From Acidimicrobiales bacterium (GTDB taxonomy: Bacteria > Actinomycetota > Acidimicrobiia > Acidimicrobiales > Aldehydirespiratoraceae): 64,000 nt of DNA. Shown piece by piece: positions 53,782 through 62,783 of the stretch. The notes beneath the pieces are model-generated. The model was not told the origin of the DNA. It was given only the letters and a program-made list of their open reading frames with translations, and searched no databases. A program made the translations under genes and the position numbers. Every line of letters starts with the position of its first letter. The first letter of the stretch is position 1. The DNA is taken from contig JAJCXZ010000076.1 of assembly GCA_029263175.1 (NCBI GenBank), positions 19,855 to 83,854 of the forward strand, read 5' to 3'.

Positions 53782-53796
53782 CCCACCGGTGGTGGG
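53782..53796 (-). promoter_or_regulatory. GC-rich hairpin upstream of the 44-aa ORF
   Basis: CCCACC and GGTGGG form a perfect 6-bp stem with a 3-nt loop about 25 nt before the small ORF's start. It may be an operator or a 5'-leader structure. The rest of 53797-54006 shows no recognisable gene; it probably holds promoters for the flanking divergent genes. Confidence 0.4.
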
Positions 53797-54006
53797 TTGA
53801 GTGCCCGCTGATAAGCGTTACGAGGGCGGCAGTCCCGCCGACTCATGGTCCGGACTCACACGATTGGTGCTGCGCCGATAGACCCATTGTCTCGCCTATT
53901 ACGACGGTGTGCACGCGATTTCCTCGTCCAATGTGGTGCTTTCTGTCACAGTTGCAGCGCAGGGTGGGGATCGGCGAACGCGCGACCTCTAGGGGGAACC
54001 GACCAA

Positions 54007-55197
54007 ATGTCTGCCGATGACGAGGGCGCCTGGGCTCCGGGCACGCACCACGACGTGCAGCCGACCGACGTCGAGTTGACCCCCGTCGACTGGAGGCCGC
54101 TCCCGGCTTCGGTCGAGCGCGTCCCGAGCGTCGTAGGTCGGTCCACCCACCCGCTGGTGATCGTATTCGGAGTCGTTGCCGCCCTCGCGATTGTCGCCGC
54201 ATTGGTGAGCAGCCTCGTTGGGTCCGACGATGCTGAGCCTCCGGTCAGTCGGCCGAGCACTGCGGTAACCGTGGTGGCTGATGACGGCTTCGCCGCACTT
54301 CGCGCCGACCAGTCCGCCACGCTTCTCGAGGCGATACCGGAGGCCGGCGAGTACTTGTTGTTCTTCCGCTCGGGCGAGTCGCTCGCAATCCTCGACTTTC
54401 GCGACGGCTCGTCGGAGACCATGGACTGGGGTGTGCCGGACGGGGTCGACACAGTCGGATTCCTGTACATGGCGAGCGAGCGCGGTTCGTGGGTCATCGA
54501 CCCGAACGACTTGTCCCGCGCTTTGCGGCTCGCCCCCACATCTCAGATCGGGGTCCTTCAGAATCCGACGCGAACCGCGGTGCTGGCGGACGCTTCCGGC
54601 ACCACAACCGTCTTCGGCGGATTCTTCGACGGCCGCTCGGTCCGGATCCTCGCGTTTGTTCCGGTGGGCGCACACGCCGAGGTGATCCAAAAGCTCGGTG
54701 TGCTCATCAGCCCCGTGAGCGGCGGCTCGTATCTCGTGCAGGAAACATCTCCGACGCGGGTGTCCGAGGGTCGCATCGTTGCGGCGAATGAAGATTGGTT
54801 CGCCGAGGTTCTTTGCGACGACAGCTTGCAGTGCACGGGCAACTTCCGGAGTTGGGACAATGACGAGGAAACGCCCATCGCGCTGGAGGTTCTGACTCCC
54901 CCCGTGGTTCGGATCTCCCCGAACGGGCGCTGGATCCTGAGCGGCGGAAACGGCCGTTGGTCGATCTTTGACGTCACCGCGCAGACCAGCGTCGCGACCG
55001 GCGTCGAGGTCGACCCGAATGCTTCGGTGACCTGGTCACCCGACAGCGCGTTCTTCCTCTGGATCGAGGCGCGCACACTCTCCGCGGTACGACCCGAACT
55101 CCCGACTGAACGAGTCAACCTCGGCCTCGGAATTGAGCCATTGACTAACTTGATGGCTTCCGAGATCGGCTTTCTGCCGATCGCCTCCACCGAATAG
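54007..55197 (+). CDS. Membrane-anchored beta-propeller-like protein, unknown function
   Basis: 396 residues from ATG at 54007, preceded by GGGGGAA about 9 nt upstream; the frame from 53845 has no such signal. A cytosolic N-terminus (about 1-52), one transmembrane helix (about 53-75, VIVFGVVAALAIVAALVSSLV) and a long extracellular domain follow. That domain has repeats like SGESLAILDFRDGSSETMDW, PPVVRISPNGRWILSGGNGRW and SVTWSPDSAFFLWIE, suggesting WD40/TolB-like blades. Its two Cys (LCDDSLQC) may form a disulfide. The family and role are unrecognised. Confidence 0.7.
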   Translation: MSADDEGAWAPGTHHDVQPTDVELTPVDWRPLPASVERVPSVVGRSTHPLVIVFGVVAALAIVAALVSSLVGSDDAEPPVSRPSTAVTVVADDGFAALRADQSATLLEAIPEAGEYLLFFRSGESLAILDFRDGSSETMDWGVPDGVDTVGFLYMASERGSWVIDPNDLSRALRLAPTSQIGVLQNPTRTAVLADASGTTTVFGGFFDGRSVRILAFVPVGAHAEVIQKLGVLISPVSGGSYLVQETSPTRVSEGRIVAANEDWFAEVLCDDSLQCTGNFRSWDNDEETPIALEVLTPPVVRISPNGRWILSGGNGRWSIFDVTAQTSVATGVEVDPNASVTWSPDSAFFLWIEARTLSAVRPELPTERVNLGLGIEPLTNLMASEIGFLPIASTE

Positions 55198-55312
55198 CGA
55201 TCCTCCGGATCGCGGATTTCGACCGAAGTTCTGACGACTCGGGCTTGTGACGTCCGTCATGCGGTGGTTAAGGTGCCGTGCGTTTGGGGGAGGCAGTTGA
55301 ACGTTGACTGTC

Positions 55313-55355
55313 GGCATCTGTGAGTGAGCCTGAGGGGGCACAAACACGGGATGCC
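55313..55355 (+). promoter_or_regulatory. Long-range stem in the 5' leader of the betaine transporter operon
   Basis: GGCATC (55313-55318) pairs with GATGCC (55350-55355) around 31 nt that contain shorter internal pairings. Together with the next hairpin it makes a structured leader of about 90 nt before the permease gene. Riboswitch identity is not established; no c-di-AMP ydaO consensus was recognised. Confidence 0.35.
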
Positions 55356-55362
55356 ATCAATT

Positions 55363-55390
55363 CCTCTCAGACGAGCCGCGACCTGAGAGG
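55363..55390 (+). promoter_or_regulatory. Hairpin that would sequester the Shine-Dalgarno sequence of the first permease gene
   Basis: CCTCTCAG (55363-55370) and CTGAGAGG (55383-55390) are perfect 8-bp arms around a 12-nt loop. The right arm contains GAGAGG, the only plausible Shine-Dalgarno sequence for the GTG at 55400. Folding would hide it, so translation of the transporter could be controlled by this structure. Confidence 0.55.
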
Positions 55391-55399
55391 TACCAAAGC

Positions 55400-57784
55400 G
55401 TGATCTCGATTCTTGGACAGCAGTCAGACCCCGGGCTGCTGGATAACGAGTGGCCAAACCAGTTCTATCTCCCATTCGGGGAATGGATCAAAGAGCTGGT
55501 CTTCTGGGCAGTAAACAACGATGTCACCGCCGCGATCGGCGATGTCATCGAGTGGCCGTTCTCAACACTCTTCAGCCTGATTCTGAGTGACGATCCCACC
55601 CGCAACTCGATCCAGACCATCCCGTGGCCCTGGATGGCCATCGCCGTGTTCCTGATCGGATCGTTCGCCCGCACTCCCAGAGTCGGCCTCACCGTGGCCA
55701 CCATGTTGTCGATCTGCGGATTCCTCGGCCCGGAATACTGGGACGAGACCTCACGCACGATCGGCATGATCCTGGTCTCGGTCATCTTGTGCGTCATCTT
55801 CGGCATTCCCCTCGGCGTCATCTCCGGCCGAGTCGACGCGGTTTGGAACGTGGTCAGGCCGACGCTCGACGCAATGCAGGTTGTGCACCCGTTCGTGTTC
55901 ATGCTGCCATTCATCTTCTTCTTCGGCATCGGCGAGGTGTCGGCCACCATGGTGACGATGGTGTTCGCGCTGCCACCCATCGTGCGGCTGACGAACCTGG
56001 GCATCAGACAGGTGCCCGAGGATGTGGTGGAGGCATCTCGGGCTTACGGCGCCAACGAAGTCCGTGTTCTCTTCGACGTGCAGCTCCCACTGTCTCGACC
56101 CGCGATCCTGGCCGGCCTCAACCAGACCCTGCTGCTCGCCTTCTCGATGCTCGGTATCGCGGCCCTGATGGGCGCCGGCGGCCTCGGCAAGTTGCTCCTG
56201 CGGGCGATCAACAGCCTCAACCTCGGCCTGGCGGCAAAGGCCGGCGTGGCCTTCTTCCTCGTTGCGGTTGTGCTCGACCGCATCACCCAGACCGAAGAGG
56301 ACGACGGCATCCGGTTCTCCACCAAGCTGTCGCAAGCCTGGCGCTACTACCGCGATCCGGAGGGTCTCCTCGAGGCTCGCTCCGAATCCGCGGCCGAAGT
56401 GGCCGAGGCAAAAGGGAAGAAGGAAGAGATCGAACCGGCCGAGCGTCCGGCACCGGTCTCGGCGGGCGAGCGCATGGGACTGCTCCTCGGTGTCGGCGGC
56501 ACCGTGTTGGCCCTGATCGCCCTTGTTCTGCCGTGGGGCAAGAACGCCGGCCTCGTCGCCAGCTGGGGGCGAGTCGCGGACCTGAACGCCAATGGCGAAC
56601 TCTCGGGCCAGAGCTTCAACGGGATCGAAGGAAGCGGCGGCTCCGCATTCGGCCTCATCGTGCTGGGGCTCGGCGTGCTTGCATTCCTGGCGTACCTTCG
56701 CCCAATGCTCCAGTTCTCCGACGCACTGGTGAACGGAATGGTCAGGGTCCAGGGCGCAATGCTCGCCGGCCTGGCGGCCATCTTCGTGGTGATCTGGCTC
56801 ATGACCACCGTGGGCATCGGCTTCGGCCCGCTTCCCACGATCGGCCTGATCTTGTTCGTCATCATTGCGGCCTCGATCATCGTCGAACTCTTCTTGGAAG
56901 GCACCCACCGACTCGGCGCCGATGGTGCACTCATCGCGTCAATCGCCATGTTCGGTTCGGCGCTGGGCTACGTCACTCTGAACGGCGCTCCTGGCATCAC
57001 CGGCTACGAGCACGGCATCGGCATCTACCTCGCATTGCTCGGCAGCGCCGCGGCAGTCGCGGGTGGGTTGCTCGCCATGCGCAGCGCTCCCTACACGCCG
57101 CATCGACCGCTTCCGGTCGGCGTGTCGATCGGCGGACTCGTCGGTGCGACCTTTGCCCTGTTGCTCATTCTCGGTGGCTCGTTCATGGAGGGCGACGCGG
57201 AACAGCAGTCCGAGTTCGGCTGGATCTACGATGCTCGCCTCACCTCGCTCGAGACACCCGAGTTCCTCGCGGAGATCGAGCGCCTCGAAGTCGAGGCCGG
57301 CGATGACATCAGCAAGCAGCTCGCCGCCGCACAGACGATCTCGAACATGTACAACGCGCTGATCAACGGCCAACGCATCGTGTACACCGGCGTGCAGAGC
57401 GACGGCCCCGGTCTTGGCTGGCTGGTCACCGGCATCGCCGTCGTGGCAACGGTCACCTCGCTCGCGGCCGCCGGATTGATCGGCGACGGCGAGAAGATCA
57501 AGTGGCAATCCGGCACGATCCTGAGCGGTTTGGGGCTCGCCCTCATGGCGATACCCGGAGCTCTGATCATCAGCACGGTTCGAACGGCGGAGCCCAACGC
57601 CATCGCCGGCGTGGGAGCGGCGTTCGCCTTTGTCGGTGGCGTCGTGTTCTTCGCCAGCGGTCGCAAGCTGGTCGGAGAGTTCCGCCGCCGCAAGCTCTAC
57701 GCCGACCACGGCATTCACGCCGATAGCGCCGAGCTCGACGAGATCGTCGAAGCCGCCGCCCATACAGAATTGACGGGTGCCTGA
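55400..57784 (+). CDS. Glycine betaine/proline-type ABC permease with large C-terminal membrane extension
   Basis: 794 residues from GTG; typical ProW proteins are about 280-350. Residues 1-320 are ProW-like: LLDNEWPNQFYLPFGEWIK, then [19 protein letters not shown], and the EAA-like loop EASRAYGANEVRVLFDVQLP with [16 protein letters not shown] charged linker (about 325-360) leads to about 430 residues with roughly ten more helices and one larger outside loop (SEFGWIYD ... DGPGLGW). I do not recognise this extension. A homologous extension is on the second permease at 59077. The gene is followed by proV after 75 nt. Confidence 0.88.
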   Translation: MISILGQQSDPGLLDNEWPNQFYLPFGEWIKELVFWAVNNDVTAAIGDVIEWPFSTLFSLILSDDPTRNSIQTIPWPWMAIAVFLIGSFARTPRVGLTVATMLSICGFLGPEYWDETSRTIGMILVSVILCVIFGIPLGVISGRVDAVWNVVRPTLDAMQVVHPFVFMLPFIFFFGIGEVSATMVTMVFALPPIVRLTNLGIRQVPEDVVEASRAYGANEVRVLFDVQLPLSRPAILAGLNQTLLLAFSMLGIAALMGAGGLGKLLLRAINSLNLGLAAKAGVAFFLVAVVLDRITQTEEDDGIRFSTKLSQAWRYYRDPEGLLEARSESAAEVAEAKGKKEEIEPAERPAPVSAGERMGLLLGVGGTVLALIALVLPWGKNAGLVASWGRVADLNANGELSGQSFNGIEGSGGSAFGLIVLGLGVLAFLAYLRPMLQFSDALVNGMVRVQGAMLAGLAAIFVVIWLMTTVGIGFGPLPTIGLILFVIIAASIIVELFLEGTHRLGADGALIASIAMFGSALGYVTLNGAPGITGYEHGIGIYLALLGSAAAVAGGLLAMRSAPYTPHRPLPVGVSIGGLVGATFALLLILGGSFMEGDAEQQSEFGWIYDARLTSLETPEFLAEIERLEVEAGDDISKQLAAAQTISNMYNALINGQRIVYTGVQSDGPGLGWLVTGIAVVATVTSLAAAGLIGDGEKIKWQSGTILSGLGLALMAIPGALIISTVRTAEPNAIAGVGAAFAFVGGVVFFASGRKLVGEFRRRKLYADHGIHADSAELDEIVEAAAHTELTGA

Positions 57785-57859
57785 TGTCAACCACAAGTCT
57801 CCAACCGTCGCTCCACGCGGCCCGACCACAACGAACCACCACGAGGAGAGGTCCTGCGA

Positions 57860-59077
57860 ATGTCTGAAGATGAGATCATCAAGCTGGAGAGCGTCTACAA
57901 GATCTTCGGACCGCAGCCCCGTGGTCGTGCGCTGACGCTCGCCAAGAGCGGCATGAAGAAGAACGACGTCCAGGCTGCCACCGACCATGTCGTCGGCATG
58001 ACCGATGTGTCGTTCTCGGTGAAGCGGGGCGAGACCTTTGTGATCATGGGTCTGTCGGGCTCGGGTAAATCCACCGCGATCCGCACCGTCAACAAGCTCC
58101 ACGACATCACCGACGGCAAGGTCCTTGTCGATGGGGTCGACGTGCAGGCACTGACGGGCACGGCCCTCCAGGAGTTCCGCCGCGAGAAGATGGGCATGGT
58201 CTTCCAGCACTTCGCCCTGTTCCCGCACCGATCGGTCATCGACAACACCGGCTACGGCCTCAAGGTTCAGGGAGTTGAGAAGTCCGCCCGCAACGAAGCC
58301 TCGATGAACGCATTGCGTCTCGTCGGTCTGGAATCTTTCGCTCACAACAGTCCTCGGGAATTGTCCGGCGGCATGCAGCAACGAGTCGGCCTGGCCCGAG
58401 CGCTGGCCGCCGACCCCGACATCTTGCTCATGGACGAAGCGTTCTCTGCGCTCGACCCTCTGATCCGGCGTCAGATGCAGGACGAGATGCTCGATATTCA
58501 GGAGGCGCTGCACAAGACGATCCTGTTCATCACGCACGACCTCAACGAGGCCCTTCGCATCGGCGATCGTGTTTGCATCATGAAGGACGGCGCGGTTGTC
58601 CAGATCGGTACCCCTGAGGAGATCCTCACCCAGCCGGCCACCGGCTATGTGGCGGAGTTCGTCCAGGACGTCGACCAGGGCCGAGTGATCGACGTCAAGA
58701 CCATCATGGTCGATGCCATCACCACCGATGCCGACGCAACGCTCGGTCAGGCCCTCGACGCCATCGGTGAACGCTTCGGCGCCTTCGTCGTCGACAAGGA
58801 CGGCCGCCCGACCGGGCTGGTACCCCGTGAAGATGCGGTCAAAGCGCTGGCGTCAGGGTCAACCGATGTGTCTTCGGTGCTCGTCAAGGACTTCGACTCA
58901 ACAGGCGCCAAGGCAACCTTCAACGATGTCTATGCCGAGGCCGGCAAGGGCCGGAGTCTCGCAGTCGTCGACGACGACGGAAAGCTGATCGGCGCGATTC
59001 ACCTCCGCGACATCATGAAGGAGATGGGTCGTGTCGAACGACTCATCGACGGGTTCGAGCGCGAGGTGTTCATGTAA
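57860..59077 (+). CDS. proV: Glycine betaine/proline ABC transporter ATPase (ProV) with CBS pair
   Basis: 405 residues. The N-terminal ProV segment ALTLAKSGMKKNDV precedes Walker A GLSGSGKST (64-72), signature LSGGMQQRVGLARALA, Walker B ILLMDEAFSALDPLI and the switch His (ITHDLNEA). After ILTQPATGYVAEFVQDVDQ comes a C-terminal CBS pair (about 285-400) that in this family senses ionic strength or nucleotides and gates transport. It lies between the two permeases and overlaps the second by 1 nt (TAATG). Confidence 0.95.
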   Translation: MSEDEIIKLESVYKIFGPQPRGRALTLAKSGMKKNDVQAATDHVVGMTDVSFSVKRGETFVIMGLSGSGKSTAIRTVNKLHDITDGKVLVDGVDVQALTGTALQEFRREKMGMVFQHFALFPHRSVIDNTGYGLKVQGVEKSARNEASMNALRLVGLESFAHNSPRELSGGMQQRVGLARALAADPDILLMDEAFSALDPLIRRQMQDEMLDIQEALHKTILFITHDLNEALRIGDRVCIMKDGAVVQIGTPEEILTQPATGYVAEFVQDVDQGRVIDVKTIMVDAITTDADATLGQALDAIGERFGAFVVDKDGRPTGLVPREDAVKALASGSTDVSSVLVKDFDSTGAKATFNDVYAEAGKGRSLAVVDDDGKLIGAIHLRDIMKEMGRVERLIDGFEREVFM

Positions 59078-61491
59078 TGACCTTCTTTCAGGAAGCGGAA
59101 ACAACCGCTGAACAGGCACGCGGCCTCGGACTGTTCGACAACGAATGGCCGGGCAGCTTCACGCTGCCGTTCGGCGAGTGGTTCGTGCAGCTCGTGGAAT
59201 GGGCGCAGTACAACCCGGTCACCTCCAAGATCGGCGACATCATCGAATGGCCGTTCTCGTCGCTGTTCAAACTGATCCTGAGCGATCGGGTCGGGCGCGA
59301 CTCGATCACCACCGTTCCCTGGCTGTGGGTCATCATCGGCGTGTTCATCATCGGCTCCGTCGCCCGCAACACCCGAGTCGGCCTCAGCGCTGCAGTGATG
59401 CTCGGCACCTGCGGCTTTCTGGGTACCGGCACGATCTCTGGCGACTTCTGGTACCAGACATCGCGAACGATCGGCATGATCCTCGTTGCCGTGTTGTTGT
59501 GTGCAATCGTCGGCGTCCCCGTCGGAATCCTGTCCGGCCGCATCGACGCGGTGTGGACGGTCGTCAGGCCAACGCTCGATGCCATGCAGGTCGTCCACTC
59601 GTTCGTGTACATGCTGCCGTTCATCTTCTTCTTCGGCATCGGCGAGGTGTCGGCCACCATGGTGACCATGGTGTTCGCGGTGCCTCCCATCGTGCGGCTC
59701 ACCAACCTCGGTATCAGACAGGTGCCCGAGGACGTTGTCGAAGCAGCGCGCGCCTATGGCGCCACTGAGCTTCGCGTGCTCACCGATGTACAGCTCCCGC
59801 TGGCTCGACCCGCCATCCTCACAGGCTTGAACCAGACCCTGCTCTTGTCGATCGCCATGCTCGGCATCGCCGCGTTGATGGGCGCCGGCGGCCTCGGCAA
59901 GCTGCTGTTCCGTGCCATCAACAACTTCGACCTGCGCCTCGCCGCCGGCGGCGGACTTGCCTTCTTCCTGGTGGCTGTCACCTTCGACCGCATCACCCAG
60001 TCCGAGGCCGACGACGGAATCGGCTTCTTCACCAAGCTCAACCAGGCGTGGGTCTTTCGCGCCGACCCCGAAGGTCTGCTCGAGGCCCGCGCGGCCAACA
60101 ACGACGACTCACCGGCGGAGGAAGCCCAGGAGCCCGCTGAGCGCCTCATGCCTGTCGAATCCGGCGAGCGGACGGGCCTGATGATCGCCGCCATCGGCAG
60201 CGCAATCGCCTTTCTCTCGATCTTTCTCACCTGGGGAAGCGATGCCGGTCTCGTGTCCGGCTGGGGCCGATCCCGCGATCTTGGCCTCCCCGGCGAGAGC
60301 TTCAACGGGATCACCGCATCAGGCGGCACGTTCTTCGGCATCTTCGTCGGCGTACTCTCGCTGCTCGCACTCCTCGCCGCGGTTCGGCCGATGATCTCGA
60401 TCCCGGCCTCCGCGGCGAACGTGATGGTCCGCATCCAGGGCATCGCCCTCGCCGGCATCATCGGCGCCATTGCGATCATCTGGGTCCTCAACATGGCCGA
60501 TGTCGGCTTCGGCCCGTTCCCCGACCTCGGATTGGCGTTGTTCGGCGTCGCCGTCGTGGCGATTCTCCTCGAGCTCTACGCCACGGGCACGCCGCGGCTC
60601 GGCGCCGACGGCGCCCTGATCGCTGCGCTCGGCGCGACCGGAGCGGCGCTCGGCTACTTGTTCCTGCGTACTGCTCCCGGAGCCGGCGACTATTCCGACG
60701 GCATCGGTGTCTACGTCGCCATCATCGGCGGCATCATCGCCGTCGCCGGCGCACTCATGGCCACCCTGCGAGCTCCATATGCCTCGCGCCGACCGCTTCC
60801 GCTCACGGTCAGCTACGGCCGAATCGCCGGAGCCGCCGCGGCGCTGCTGTTGGTTGTCGGTGGCGCCATGCTCACCGGCAACGACGACACGAAGACCGAG
60901 TTCGGCTGGTACTTCGACCTCACCGAAGAGTTCCAAGCCGACCTCGTCAGCGAGGGCACCGTCGCTCTCGACGAACTCTCCGAGGAAGAGGCCACCGCGG
61001 CTCTCCTGGGAGGATTTACCGGCGACAACGTCGAAGAAATCGACGTGCTCGCGGTTGATGACAGCAGCGGCTACAACCGAATCGTCTTCAACGGCGTCGA
61101 GTCCGGGGGACCCGGCCTCGGTTGGATCTCCATGTTGCTGGGGGTCGCTGGTCTCCTCGCGGCAATCCCCGCCAGCGGTTTGACCGGTGGCGATGAGGTG
61201 ACTCGTTGGAAGGCTTCGGTCGTACTGGCTGGAATCGGCCTCGCCGTCATGGCCATCCCGATGAGCTTCATTCTCGGCCTGGTTCGGGTGGCTGAGCCTG
61301 GCGCCCTCTCCGGCGTCGGGGCATTTGTCACGCTGGTCGCTGGGTTCTTGCTCTTTGCCAGCGGACGGGGCGTGGTCGACGAGTTCCGTCGCCGCAAGAT
61401 CTACGCAGAAGTCGGCACTGGGACGGCGGCTGGAGCCCTGCCTGCCGAGACAGAGAACATCGGCACCGATTCCGAGATGTCGGACGCCTGA
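59077..61491 (+). CDS. Second glycine betaine/proline-type ABC permease with the same membrane extension
   Basis: 804 residues, a paralogue of the protein at 55400 along its whole length. ProW-like residues are [38 protein letters not shown] and the EAA-like loop [18 protein letters not shown]. The extension again has about ten helices and an outside loop from [17 protein letters not shown] to GPGLGW, but the loop centre differs from the first copy. One ATPase and two different permeases suggest a heterodimeric channel. It is translationally coupled to proV. Confidence 0.88.
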   Translation: MTFFQEAETTAEQARGLGLFDNEWPGSFTLPFGEWFVQLVEWAQYNPVTSKIGDIIEWPFSSLFKLILSDRVGRDSITTVPWLWVIIGVFIIGSVARNTRVGLSAAVMLGTCGFLGTGTISGDFWYQTSRTIGMILVAVLLCAIVGVPVGILSGRIDAVWTVVRPTLDAMQVVHSFVYMLPFIFFFGIGEVSATMVTMVFAVPPIVRLTNLGIRQVPEDVVEAARAYGATELRVLTDVQLPLARPAILTGLNQTLLLSIAMLGIAALMGAGGLGKLLFRAINNFDLRLAAGGGLAFFLVAVTFDRITQSEADDGIGFFTKLNQAWVFRADPEGLLEARAANNDDSPAEEAQEPAERLMPVESGERTGLMIAAIGSAIAFLSIFLTWGSDAGLVSGWGRSRDLGLPGESFNGITASGGTFFGIFVGVLSLLALLAAVRPMISIPASAANVMVRIQGIALAGIIGAIAIIWVLNMADVGFGPFPDLGLALFGVAVVAILLELYATGTPRLGADGALIAALGATGAALGYLFLRTAPGAGDYSDGIGVYVAIIGGIIAVAGALMATLRAPYASRRPLPLTVSYGRIAGAAAALLLVVGGAMLTGNDDTKTEFGWYFDLTEEFQADLVSEGTVALDELSEEEATAALLGGFTGDNVEEIDVLAVDDSSGYNRIVFNGVESGGPGLGWISMLLGVAGLLAAIPASGLTGGDEVTRWKASVVLAGIGLAVMAIPMSFILGLVRVAEPGALSGVGAFVTLVAGFLLFASGRGVVDEFRRRKIYAEVGTGTAAGALPAETENIGTDSEMSDA

Positions 61492-61521
61492 AACAGTCTG
61501 GGCACGCGTTACCACATACCC

Positions 61522-61548
61522 CGCAACCCGATAAGCCCAGCGGTTGCG
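61522..61548. promoter_or_regulatory. Inverted repeat upstream of proX
   Basis: CGCAACC (61522-61528) and GGTTGCG (61542-61548) are perfect 7-bp arms around 13 nt. It lies in the 104-nt gap between the second permease and the substrate-binding protein gene. It may be an operator, an mRNA-stabilising hairpin or a partial terminator that lets proX be expressed at a different level. Confidence 0.4.
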
Positions 61549-61595
61549 ATAGCCTGTTCGGCGGTATGCATATCCCAAGGAGGGGACAAACCATA

Positions 61596-62756
61596 ATGAA
61601 ACTATCAAAGAGCTTTTTGCTCGTGATGATCACGGTGCTGGCATTGTTTGCAGCTTCGTGTGGTTCCGATGATGAACCTGCAACCGACGCCGGCGCTGCC
61701 GACGATGGTGCTGCTGACGACGGCGGCGACGCTGCTGCCGCGCTGCCCGGTGAAGGCAAGACCACCACAATGGGTCGCGCCAACTGGGCTTCGGGCTACG
61801 TCCACGCTCAGATCCTGCACGATCTCATGGAAGAGTTGGGCTACGACGTGTCGAGCCCCGACGCCCTCGAGTTCGCCCCCGACCTCGGTTACCAGACCAT
61901 GGCCTCAGGCGACATGGACTTCTGGGCCAACTCTTGGTATCCCGGCCACCTCTCATGGTGGGAGGGTGACCTTCCCGACGGCACCAAGATCGGTGACAAC
62001 CTCGTGCGCATCGAAGGCTCCGTCATGCCTGGCGGCGGTCTCCAGGGCATGCTCGTGACCAAGTCATGGGCCGAAGAGAACGGCGTTACCTCGATCGGCC
62101 AGCTCAACGACGACGAGGCTCTCTGGAGCCAGCTCGACTCTGACGGCAACGGCAAGGGCGAGATCTACGGCTGCCCCGAGGACTGGACCTGTGACGACAT
62201 CTTCGCTTCGCAGATCGCATTCAATGGCTGGGACAACCTGGAACAGACGCAGGCTGGTTACGACGCCATGTTCGCCGAGTTCCTGACCAAGGCCCAGGCC
62301 GGCGAGCCCGCCATCATCTACACCTGGACACCCACCTCGTACCTCGCCCAGGCCATCCCGGGTGAGACCACGCTGTGGCTCTCGGTTGCGAACGACCAGG
62401 TCCTCGACGATTCCAACCCGCTGGGTAAGGAAGGCGGCGAGGAGTACGATCAGGGTGAGGGATACAGCTCCCTCAGTGACGACGTTTGCACCCAGGGTCC
62501 CGACGGTTGTCAGACCGGCTGGGAAGCAGCCGACATCGAAGTCACCGCCAACAAGGCATGGCTTGCCGACAACCCGGCTGCTGCAGCCCTGTTCCTTGCC
62601 TTCCATCCGCCGCTGATCGACATGGCAATCGCCGGTGTCGACCTCGACGCTTCGGATGGCTCGCAGGCCGCTGTTGAAGAGATTGCTGCCAAGTGGCTCG
62701 TGGACAACCGCGACGTCGCTGATGAGTGGATCGCCACCGCCCTTGCCGCTGGCTGA
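61596..62756 (+). CDS. proX: Glycine betaine/proline betaine-binding lipoprotein (ProX-like)
   Basis: 386 residues from ATG at 61596, with AAGGAGGGG about 10-18 nt upstream; an ATG at 61566 lacks this. The signal peptide [18 protein letters not shown] ends in a lipobox before Cys (AASC), anchoring the protein outside. An Asp/Ala-rich linker follows, then an OpuAC/ProX fold with aromatic residues for cation-pi binding of quaternary ammonium: [32 protein letters not shown] and [11 protein letters not shown]. Two further Cys pairs ([16 protein letters not shown]) may form disulfides. It feeds the two-permease importer. Confidence 0.92.
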   Translation: MKLSKSFLLVMITVLALFAASCGSDDEPATDAGAADDGAADDGGDAAAALPGEGKTTTMGRANWASGYVHAQILHDLMEELGYDVSSPDALEFAPDLGYQTMASGDMDFWANSWYPGHLSWWEGDLPDGTKIGDNLVRIEGSVMPGGGLQGMLVTKSWAEENGVTSIGQLNDDEALWSQLDSDGNGKGEIYGCPEDWTCDDIFASQIAFNGWDNLEQTQAGYDAMFAEFLTKAQAGEPAIIYTWTPTSYLAQAIPGETTLWLSVANDQVLDDSNPLGKEGGEEYDQGEGYSSLSDDVCTQGPDGCQTGWEAADIEVTANKAWLADNPAAAALFLAFHPPLIDMAIAGVDLDASDGSQAAVEEIAAKWLVDNRDVADEWIATALAAG

Positions 62757-62783
62757 TTCAACCGAATAGCTCTGGCCCTCGGG

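Noticed and set aside
53559..53900. SAM riboswitch upstream of metY
   Set aside because: I could not find the conserved core or stems of known SAM riboswitch classes.
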